From Skeletonema tropicum (lineage: Eukaryota; Bacillariophyta; Thalassiosirophyceae; Thalassiosirales; Thalassiosiraceae): a stretch of DNA of 64,000 bases. Below, one piece after another: positions 44,335 through 52,552 of the stretch. The notes below the pieces were generated by a model. The model did not search any database. It was not told where the DNA came from and was given only the letters and a program-made list of their open reading frames with translations. Location: contig CM074136.1 of NCBI GenBank assembly GCA_037178625.1, positions 1,922,001 through 1,986,000 of the forward strand, read 5' to 3'. The position numbers and the translations under genes were made by a program. Numbering within the stretch: position 1 is the first letter of the stretch; each line of letters opens with the position of its first letter.

Positions 44335-45468
44335 CTAGATAGTATAATATGATGACAACGCTATAATCACCACTTTATTCTTTACTATCATGTCTCTGTC
44401 ATTGTACATTCCAGTATTTGGTTGATTGTCATGTTGTATTTCCTGTCCTTCTACCTCCTCGGCATCGGCCACGCCGCTACTATCACGAACACATCCCTTC
44501 ACGGCACTGATACTCAATTTGAGTAAATCTAACAACACAGTTTGTTGAAGTGTCTGTAACGATGTTGTATTTGCACCATTGTCCTCATTATTCTCTTCTG
44601 CACCATTATTACCATTGCCATTCTCACTACACTCTGCACCACCATCATTGTCCACCACTAAAAAAGCAACAAATTGAAATAATCGAAACAACAGTTCCAC
44701 CAACCGATTCAAACCCACAGTAAATACATCACGCAGTTCCCCCCTCACCACGGCACACTGGACACTTTCTCCTCTAGGAGGAGAACAAGTAGTAGTTAGA
44801 ATGGCCGTGAGAGTTTGTGTGACTTGATGGAGCAGCTGCAGCTGTTGTTGTTGTTGGTACATTACATTATTATTTTGTATGGTGGCTTCATCAGCTTGAG
44901 CTTCAATTTGAGGTGGTTGTTGGAGAATAGTAAAAGTAGTCAAGAATGACAGGAGAGTGTAAATAGAACAAGATTGTTGAAAGAGGATGAGATAGGGCAG
45001 ACTGAGACTGCCTGTGCCTGCCTTGAACTTGGCGGCCAGTTGACTCAATGCGTCTGATATCATCATCATCGTATCATCATTATCATCATCAGGCAGAGCA
45101 ACCATCCCATCCGCAGCAACACAATCATCCAGCAATGACAGCCACTGTTGAAAATTACTTCGATTGGCGCGTTCTACCTGACCGTGTGGGGTGGAGGGAT
45201 GGCTGAGCGTGAGGTGTGCCATGGCCGCTGGAAGAAGAATGGATGATTGCTGTGCTGCTGCTGCTGTGCTGTTGTTCACTACTACTTCATCAGGATCATC
45301 ATCATATTGGTGGTGGTCAGTAGAAGTAGTTGATTTCTGACCGATGAGCTGCTGACAAAATTGATCGATGGTTTCGCGCAATGCTTCTGCAGGGGTGAGA
45401 TCGAAGCATTCTTCATTTTCGAGGATGGTTTCGTCGAATAGTTCTTGAGAGATGATTGGCGTCGTCAT
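44335..45468 (-). pseudogene. Truncated ARMC6 copy 3 with the same novel tail
   Basis: Same structure as copy 2 but more diverged: TTFTILQQPPQIEAQ instead of TTCTILQQPPQAEAQ, an extra Thr in LTTTCSPPRG and an inserted NNG in ENGNGNNGAEENN. All changes keep the frame, and the same 52-codon tail follows. Frame retention despite divergence may mean weak constraint or short time. Upstream identity with units 1 and 2 ends at about 45545. Confidence 0.7.
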
Positions 45469-45724
45469 TGTTGTTGTGCTCTAGAGAGAGAGAGAGTTGT
45501 TGGATGTTCAATGATTGATTGGGGCGACTGTATCCATTCCATTCACAATTCAGTGGAAGTGGTTAGCGCTTGCTTGGCGCGCGGGAAGACCCCCTATGAG
45601 ATGAGGCCTTTAGTGTAAAGACAGTGTGACTTGCTAATGTGACTTGTGTCACTATTTGCGATTTACGAAAGGCCTCGTTTGGCGATCCAACGCAAGAGAA
45701 GCGGTATTCAAATCTGTCACATCT

Positions 45725-45835
45725 AGGGACACTCAGGGACACTCACCGCGAGTGTCCCTGACTGTCCCTGAGTGTCCCCGACTGTCCCTCACTGTCCCTG
45801 ACTATCCCTGAGTGTCCCTACTGTCTCTGAGTGTC
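45725..45835 (+). repeat. Minisatellite, about 10-12-bp unit GTCCCTGA(G/C)T
   Basis: About ten degenerate units, GTCCCTGAGT, GTCCCTGACT or GTCCCCGACT, in the left foldback arm. An inverted equivalent (GGGACACTCA, GGGACAGTCA) occupies 46349-46438 in the right arm. The switch GGGACACTCACCGCGAGTGT CCC at about 45735-45758 makes a local hairpin. Confidence 0.85.
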
Positions 45836-46348
45836 CTCGCCAATTTTACCATATCACTACACGCACTATATAGATAGATAGATTATTTGATAGTCACGTC
45901 ATAGAAGTACCTACCTATCTAATCACAAACTTCTATGCACTACAGATCCTACACAAACACACCATGTATAGATTTAGACGCCTCTAGCATCGCACAAGAC
46001 AGCGTACCAGTCAATCAGACGACGATGGGAGCGAGAGTGAAGAATGCATTGATATCTCATCTTACTCATCAAACTCAAACGATCACCTTTTCTCCGACTC
46101 TTCCGCTGCTTCAAACTCTTCCGCCTCATCATCAAGCGACAGCGAATCAGACGAAAGTGAATCAGACGAAGTAGATTGTCTACCAGGAGCCTTGAAAATG
46201 CGCTCTCTGGAGAATGACAGCGACAGCAATCCAACTGCTAGCTCTAATGACTCTGATTCTGATATTGTCAGATTGTGTTTAAGGAATGCTTGCCACCGTC
46301 TGATTCGAGCATGGTGATGGTGCGTGTAGTGATGGTAAAATTGGCGAG

Positions 46349-46438
46349 AACACTCAGGGATAGTCAGGGACAGTGAGGGACACTCAGGGACAGTCGGGGA
46401 CACTCAGGGACAGTCAGGGACAGTCCCTGAGTGTCCCT
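46349..46438 (-). repeat. Minisatellite in right foldback arm
   Basis: Inverted counterpart of 45725-45835, with units CAGGGACAGT and CAGGGACACT; ends in AGTCCCTGAGTGTCCCTAG, again a small hairpin. Confidence 0.85.
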
Positions 46439-46517
46439 AGATGTGACAGATTTGAATACCGCTTTTCTTGCGTTGGATCGCCAAACGAGGCCTTTCGTAA
46501 ATCGCAAGTATAGTGAC

Positions 46518-46899
46518 CAGGGTTGTATACCTAGTCCGAAAATACGTAGGTACGTACGTATTGGGAATACCCATCCGTATTTTCGACTGGGTACGTATTA
46601 CTTGGTTACGTACCCATTACCTAGGTGACCCAGTTAGGTACGAGTAAGGTCCTTGAATGGGTACTTTTTGAAGAATTTTGGCCATTTCAGGAGTGAATTT
46701 CGCTATTTTACGGGTATTTTGAGCTCTTTTGTACCTGATTAGGAGTAACCAGAAGGTAGTTACCCTAGGTAAGTACGTATCAGGTAAGTACCCATACAGA
46801 AATAGAGCAGGTACGTACGAAATAGTTACACCCAATACCCAAAAAATACCTGATACCCAGGTATTTTTTCGGTGGGTACGGAGTGGGTATACAACCCTG
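46518..46899. mobile_element. Nested hAT-type MITE with 8-bp target-site duplication
   Basis: Terminal inverted repeat CAGGGTTGTATACC at 46518-46531 returns in reverse complement at 46886-46899. The 8-base ATAGTGAC flanks both ends (46510-46517 and 46900-46907), and removing insert plus one copy restores the counterpart of the other foldback arm. CAGGG ends and 8-bp duplications are typical of hAT elements. The interior is full of GTACGTA/TACCC motifs and short inverted segments, with no transposase. Confidence 0.88.
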
Positions 46900-47209
46900 A
46901 TAGTGACACACAAGTCACATTAGCAAGTCACACTGCCTTTACACTAAAGGCCTCATCTCATAAGTAGGGGGTCTTCCGGGCCGCCGCGCCCACGGCCCGA
47001 CCAGCCTTACATTTTGGATATTTTAGCGATGTTGGCGATAGCATTTTTTCCATCAAGCCAAGGTATCTCTCTAGCTAACAACCATGACGAGTCTCTCTTC
47101 CACCTGCCTTACATGATGAATATCTCCAATTAAAATGCAACTAATTCAACAATCTACCATCTCATAGTCACAATTACATTTATACATATACTAAGCCTGC
47201 CAATTGGCA

Positions 47210-48461
47210 TCAACCATCAACATTCATATCCTCACCACTGTTGGTATCGGTGGTAACCACTTCGTGGCACTCATATTGATGGATACGCCATGCCATAGCA
47301 AGCCGCATTTTCCCACAACCAGGATGATTGCAAATTTTGATCATAGTATCATTTTCTGTCACTTTTATGGCTGCATCATCATCGCTGCCGTCACTGTTAA
47401 CTACCGCAACATCATCCGCAACAACTTCATCCGTGAGTACTAGTTCTTGGTGGAGAGCCTCTTCGTCATTGATGCTAGTCGCCAAAGGACCAAGCACGAC
47501 ATTACTATCAACCAATGCGACATCAGTAACCTCTTCGCAGCGCCGAGAATTCTGGACTCCACTGTTCGTTTTCTTCTTCCGTTTTGACTTGGTCTCCTTC
47601 TTCACATGATCTTTTGCACAATGTAAAAATGGTGAAGTTTGAAATAGGCGATACTTTACTGTCGTTGTTGCTGTATTTAAATATCCAAAGCATCAGCATT
47701 CCGGCAACTCTCATGTCATCCTCATTAGGCGGATTATCATTGCTTTTGTAGGATGATGATAATTGTGTTCTTATCACTTCCATTGCGTCTTTTGTGAAAT
47801 GACCTCCCTCGTCAAATATTATTGGAGGCGGCGGAGGTAGTTGCCAAGAATCTTCCATCACTGCATCGTTTTGTTTTGTTTGTACTCGTCTGCGTTTTGA
47901 TGGTGGTTGAGTCGAATTATTTTTGTTGTTGATGTCTGCATCAGCACACACTTCGGGCTCGTCTACGTCGAATAATGCAAGGAAATCTCGACGAACAATT
48001 TCTTTCCGTTCCTCTCTATGATCTTCATTGCCAATATGCCAAGGCTGTTCACACTTTCGGTTGCCATTACGCTCATGATTTGTTTTGTTTCTTACTACAT
48101 CCGGCACCACAATAGCGTTGCCAACACATCTCATGCATCCAACACAAATCACTCTCTTATGAGCCTCATTGCTGGGATCGAGACCAAACATCAAACATGT
48201 GACTTTGCCTTGGCGGTCAGTAAAATATGACTTAGGAGGTGTCAGTCGTTCAGATGACTGGCAACCCCTCTTCGACCTGCGTCGATGTGCACCTGTGCCT
48301 TTCGTTGAGGACGTCGTTTGCTCATTTGTGGTAGTTGCCGGGGTTACAATTTGCGTCCTAGACCGAAGCTTAGGTGTTGATGAAACGTTCCCTGAGTCTC
48401 GTATGCTTTCGCCGCCGTTGTTGCGGCTAGGCGAAGGGCCGGTAGTGCGGCATGACGACAT
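47210..48461 (-). CDS. Unknown protein with Cys/His clusters, one very short intron
   Basis: Exon 1 48461-47660 and exon 2 47610-47210 join in phase 1 across a 49-bp GTAAAG...AAAAG intron; 400 residues. Start at the ATG of MSSCRTTGPSPSRNN; the frame is open to 48566 with a hydrophobic leader (FFLFPPFLISFSFSIYLSLH) that is a less likely start. A Cys/His segment (VICVGCMRCVG ... HERNGNRKCEQPWH) lies near 95-150, a basic nuclear-signal-like SKRRRVQTK follows, and exon 2 ends with CNHPGCGKMRLAMAWRIHQY then ECH, a possible zinc knuckle. No family recognised. It sits in unit 3 of the array, flanked by GC-rich inverted sequences, so it may have been carried in. Confidence 0.6.
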
Positions 48462-48640
48462 GGTTACTATGTGCAATGACAGATAAATGCTGAAGGAAAA
48501 TGAAATTAGAAATGGCGGGAACAAAAAAAACCTTTTTTGCCACAAAGCAGACCTGATTCCACACACAAAGACCTTAAAGTTGTGAATCTATACAAATCTA
48601 TAGTCCATTTAACTACATTAATTATTCGTCACACAAAGTC

Positions 48641-48717
48641 CTGAGAGGAAAACCCCCAGCATATTCTAACTCGCAAAAGCATGGGGATCACGAAAATGTT
48701 CGGGGTTTTCCTCTCAG
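48641..48717. other. Perfect 16-bp inverted repeat, hairpin-forming
   Basis: CTGAGAGGAAAACCCC (48641-48656) and its reverse complement (48702-48717) flank a 45-bp loop. Transcribed from either strand this would make a stable stem-loop. It lies about 180 bp upstream of the Cys/His protein start. Role unknown; possibly a transposon end or a small MITE. Confidence 0.6.
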
Positions 48718-48859
48718 GGGTGTATTTTGAAAAATATACGCAATGTATTTCTACGGATTCCTACGTGGACAGTTTGAGTACCGAAAATGTCATCCACACG
48801 TGAGTTGGCCGGGCCGTGGCCGCGCCGCCGCGCCGCCGGCTTGTGCTTTGAATATTATT

Positions 48860-49180
48860 ATCATGGGCCGAGCCTGGGCTGTGGGCGTCTTTCTGACGAT
48901 CTGCAAGCGGCACCACTTTTACAACTTTTTTGAAAACCGACCATCCTCAAGCAGCAGCAAGCAGCAAGCTACATACTTATACTTACTTACAAGCAGCGCA
49001 GCTCAATCAAAATGACAACGGCCGTATAGTGGAAGGACATTCCTATCTTCCGCTCTGGTAGTCCAATGAAGCCGATAAGTGGCGTTTTGGAAAGCCCTTG
49101 AGCAGCTCTATCGATTCGGCGTGTATTCTTCCTGTTTGGATGGCTTTTGACTGGGTTAATAACGGGTCTAGAGAAAGTGA
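48860..49180 (+). repeat. Diverged continuation of array unit 3, adjoining the fucosyltransferase-like gene
   Basis: Matches 39840-40110 (and 42735-43005): CATGGGCCGAGCCTGGGC, GGGCGTCTTTCTGACGATCT, TCTTCCGCTCTGGTAGTCCA and GCTCTATCGATTCGGCGTGT occur in order. Similarity fades after about 49180. It shows that unit 3 resumes beyond the 45584-48850 interruption. Confidence 0.8.
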
Positions 49181-49276
49181 TCGGCAGGACCAGCTTGTTT
49201 GTTTTTTTGAACACACCACACATCAATTAGCCCCACATTCACATACAACTCTCGAAATAATAATAACAGTACAACA

Positions 49277-50938
49277 ATGGCAATGGCAGCCAACATTAGC
49301 AATCAGCGACGTCCTCTCCGCATCGCCTGTCGAATCCTAACCTTCCTCATATCGCTCTACTTCTTTGCTGTCGACTTGAACTCTCAAACTACAAAGATGA
49401 TGCTCATGCCACCAATAACCACCAACACCAACACCAACATCATTCCACCCTCTACTACTTCCAAAAACACCACTTCCAAAAGCAACTCCACCACCACCAC
49501 CACCACCACCTTCAGCTCCACACTACTCAACGACTACCTAACCCAAACCATCCCCTCCCCAACCTTCACCCTCACCCACTACGATCCACACTTACTCGGT
49601 GGATTTCGCAATCAACACATGCGATTCGTTGCATTCGTCCACAGGGCAGTACAGCATAACATATCTCAACTACTCCTCCCCTCCCTACGATGGGGAGATG
49701 TGTCACAGCCGGGCAAGTCGGTGGGGCATGAGGTATTGTTTGATGTAGTCTATTGGAATAGGAGGGCGGGGGAGTTTGGTTTGCCGAGATTGGTACGGTA
49801 TGACAAGAATGTGTTGGAGAAGAAGAAGAAGAAGAGAAGTAGTAATAATAGTGGAGAAGAGGAGGAAGAGGTGATTCCGTGTTTTAATGTTACATCTTCC
49901 ATGTATTCAGGGTTGAATGAAAAGAAATGGAGGAGTAAAGATATCACACTTCGAAAGTATAGTATATGGGATTATTTGGGGGAGCCTTCGGATAAATATG
50001 CACATTGCAAATACAAGTTGGATGATGATATTATTATGTCTTCTTCTTCTGATCTTAGGACATATCTTGTTCCTCATGGTGGTACCAAAAATGGTGGAAG
50101 GTTATGGTGGGAGTATGACGGACTACAAAGTCATAGGGGGGAACGAGATGTAGGTACGGGGAAGTATCCAGATCATTTGCTGGTAGAGCAGGCAATTTAC
50201 AAATTACTCATTCCGTCGTTGCCGATACGTCGTGCTATTCAGGAATCACTACTTGATGATGATGATGATGAAGCAATGATTGGGACATCATCATCATCAT
50301 CATCGACGCTCAATAAACCGACTGTGGTGGCACTACATCCACGTATTGAACATGACATGCTGCTCCATGAAATTTGCAGTAAATTCATGCCATTGAATCT
50401 CACCAAGATATTCGATGAATCCATCCGCATCATGCCCAAATTCGATTTACTCTTCATTGCAGTAAGTAAAGCACTTGTGGATGGGACACCTCCCAAACGA
50501 ATGGAACAGAATCCGGGGTTGTTACAGATTGCAATCGAGAATGCGGTTACACTCGACCAGGCTAGGAAGTATGGAGTGTTTGGCACGAAGGGACAGAGGG
50601 GTATCCCAATATTGGAATCTGGTACATCTACTGCGAGCAAAATCAAATTCCCAGTGATGGAACCAGAGAATACAGACGGTTCGAAAGTTGTTACCGCACA
50701 GTCGTTGGGGGTGACAGAATTGGTTGCATCAGTGGTCGGTTTCTTTACTGTTCTACAGGCCGATGCATTTGTGGGGGTGCGTGGGTCAACCTTTTCTCAG
50801 GATGTCATGTCTGTGCGGTACTATCAGCATTTAGATCGTGGTGGTAGTGCAGATGGAGGGGGAGAGAATAACTTTGTCGTTGGACCGGATGGGATGCGGC
50901 AGTTGTTTGGTCCCGCGGAGCCTTTGCCGTGCAAATAA
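49277..50938 (+). CDS. O-fucosyltransferase-like type II membrane protein
   Basis: 553 residues. A short cytosolic start is followed by a single membrane anchor (ILTFLISLYFFAV, about 22-34) and a Thr/Asn/Ser-rich stem, the layout of Golgi glycosyltransferases. The luminal part starts GGFRNQHMRFVAFVHRAVQH and NISQLLLPSLRW, like the G-G-x-x-N-Q ... A..LN.TLVLP motif that opens O-fucosyltransferase domains. The C-terminus (ADAFVGVRGSTFSQDVMSVR) fits the conserved F.G...STFS..V motif of that fold, which contacts GDP-fucose. Acceptor unknown. An internal DDDDDEA/SSSSSS tract is low-complexity. Confidence 0.7.
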   Translation: MAMAANISNQRRPLRIACRILTFLISLYFFAVDLNSQTTKMMLMPPITTNTNTNIIPPSTTSKNTTSKSNSTTTTTTTFSSTLLNDYLTQTIPSPTFTLTHYDPHLLGGFRNQHMRFVAFVHRAVQHNISQLLLPSLRWGDVSQPGKSVGHEVLFDVVYWNRRAGEFGLPRLVRYDKNVLEKKKKKRSSNNSGEEEEEVIPCFNVTSSMYSGLNEKKWRSKDITLRKYSIWDYLGEPSDKYAHCKYKLDDDIIMSSSSDLRTYLVPHGGTKNGGRLWWEYDGLQSHRGERDVGTGKYPDHLLVEQAIYKLLIPSLPIRRAIQESLLDDDDDEAMIGTSSSSSSTLNKPTVVALHPRIEHDMLLHEICSKFMPLNLTKIFDESIRIMPKFDLLFIAVSKALVDGTPPKRMEQNPGLLQIAIENAVTLDQARKYGVFGTKGQRGIPILESGTSTASKIKFPVMEPENTDGSKVVTAQSLGVTELVASVVGFFTVLQADAFVGVRGSTFSQDVMSVRYYQHLDRGGSADGGGENNFVVGPDGMRQLFGPAEPLPCK

Positions 50939-51619
50939 ACTTGGTATAGATGAATGATATATGTATATGTTGATTTTTTTCGACTCGATCTAAGTCAATA
51001 CTTCAACTCGTTAAGCTGGGTCACTCTTGCACTTGATCCTCCTTCCACAACTTCAACTCTTCTGGCATCTTCATGATGTGCCCTGTACAGTTACAGTTTT
51101 GCCCCTTCGCGTAGAAACATACCAGAGTTCTACACAAAACTGTATGGGATATTCTAGCAAAATATATACGTTGAACTTCAAACATCAACGTATATAACTT
51201 GCTTTGACGTATCATTGCCTGGGACGATGGATATTACGAAGAGTTGATCCGGAATGTCAACTGAGCATCATTGTTTGATATTGTTTGATATCATTATGTA
51301 TGCTGTATATGATCTGATTAACTTTGCACTTATTTACATAAGTACTTATTGATTTGAACAAGATTGTGAGGAGTTTGAAATAACAAAGTGGTTTTGATAT
51401 GACATCACGGTTTGTAGATAATGGTCACATCATCGGGACAAGTACCTACTGATGTGGCCTTTTTCAAACCGCTTCGCAACCCTTTCGCAACCGCACAATG
51501 TCGCGATCTCCACTACCATCAATCTCTTCTAATCTCTTCTGGAAGTTGCATCAGTCATTGCCCCTATCGACGGCTACGGCTGCAACGGCTCGACGACTGC
51601 ATTAAGTAATAGACCCACC
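50939..51619. other. Intergenic, 681 bp
   Basis: AT-rich; GATATTGTTTGATATCATTA near 51280 is a short inverted/direct repeat. Small frames (51021-51215 minus, 51421-51609 plus) are not supported. No gene seen. Confidence 0.4.
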
Positions 51620-52552
51620 ATGATCAACCGTCGTGTAGTCCTTCTCATACTTGCAGCCGTCGTAGGCTCCACCTCTGCCATCTCTCCAATCACTTCTACC
51701 GTCGCTCCACCTAAGCGCAGCTCACCTCTTAATGCGCCATGGGGTGTTGAAAAGGTCGCCCGTGGCGGTGGTGGAGATGTAGGTAGTCGCTTCGGTTCAA
51801 CTCTGGATGTCATCATCTCCAAACTATTTCCCGCTGGATTTTGCTGGCAACTTGCATCCATGTTGACCAAGTCAGACGCATCATCGGCCAAATTCGCCCT
51901 TACCACAGGTGCAGGTGAAGCAGCCGGTGTGTTGGGTGGACATGTCTTATACTCACTTATCAAGGGTGGATATGATAAGAGTGTCCTTGAGTCTGCCTTG
52001 CTACTTGCTACTGGTACTCTTTGTTCTGGAAGTAGCTGGCAGCCAGTTGTTAACGCCTTGCAATCTATGGATTTGCCATTTTATGCTGGTAAGTTACATA
52101 CAAGTATCAACGTATTTTGACACTATCTGAATATCATTCTACTACTTCTCAATAAATTCTAACGAATCTTATCAACACAATATTATGTAATTGCGACTTA
52201 AGTGTTTGCCGGAACTTGGATTTTCTGCACATTTGCATTCAACTTTGGACTCCGTATCGCTCGTAACATCTACTCCGAAAAAATGGATGCTGTAGAGGAA
52301 CCAACGTGGGCTAATGGAAAGAGTGACTTTCATCTAAGTATGACCATTGGAGGTGCTACTGCATTCTTTGTGGGTACCGACAGTGCCTACCGCTCGTCAG
52401 AGAACTTCTTGCTCAATATCGTTGGCATCAATGATAAAGATTCTATCGTAAAAGCATGTCTTTTGGCTGGTCTTTCGACATCTCTTGGATTCGGAGTTAT
52501 GCAAGCTCTGTTTAACGTCTTGTTTCCAGCTGGCAAGTGCTGGATCGACTAG
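51620..52552 (+). CDS. Unknown multi-span membrane protein with signal peptide
   Basis: Exons 51620-52088 and 52203-52552 with a 114-bp GTAAGT...TTAAG phase-1 intron; 272 residues. The N-terminus MINRRVVLLILAAVVGSTSA is a signal peptide, then a Pro/Ser-rich stretch as in plastid presequences. Several hydrophobic helices follow (GAGEAAGVLGGHVLYSLI, VFAGTWIFCTFAFNFGLRIA, KACLLAGLSTSLGFGVMQAL). The motif KLFPAGFCWQ (about 72-81) is echoed by VLFPAGKCWI at the C-terminus, suggesting an internal repeat of an FPAGxCW unit. No family recognised; a plastid-envelope or endomembrane location is inferred. Confidence 0.7.

Larger units (their letters stand above)
38700..45545. repeat. Tandem segmental duplication of the ARMC6 5' region
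   Basis: Unit 1 is 38700-41594 (2,895 bp), unit 2 is 41595-44494 (2,900 bp) and unit 3 is a partial copy from 44495 to about 45545. Each unit begins at CCCTTCACGGCACTGA inside the ARMC6 coding sequence and runs through its start codon into the upstream region. Units 1 and 2 differ at only a handful of positions (for example ACCATTGTC against ACCACTGTC at 38776/41675, and a 5-base insertion at about 43148). Unit 3 has several in-frame indels and substitutions and is the oldest. An assembly artefact from haplotypes must be considered. Confidence 0.9.
45584..46977. mobile_element. Foldback-type transposon with about 270-280-bp inverted repeats
   Basis: Left arm 45584-45865 begins GGAAGACCCCCTA; right arm 46321-46977, in reverse complement, begins the same way. 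They match throughout (ATGAGGCCTTTAGTGTAAAG, CTTGCTAATGTGACTTGTGT, GGCCTCGTTTGGCGATCCAA, CTCGCCAATTTTACC). The right arm carries a 382-bp nested insert; without it the arms are of equal length. Each arm ends inward in a GTCCCTGAGT-type minisatellite. The 455-bp centre has two small frames and no recognised transposase. No clear target-site duplication: the flanks are GC-rich and differ. Mutator-like or foldback classification is tentative. Confidence 0.8.

Noticed and set aside
45725..46438. Regular repeats resembling a CRISPR array
   Set aside because: Units are 10-12 bp without unique spacers and lie in transposon arms; this is a eukaryotic minisatellite.
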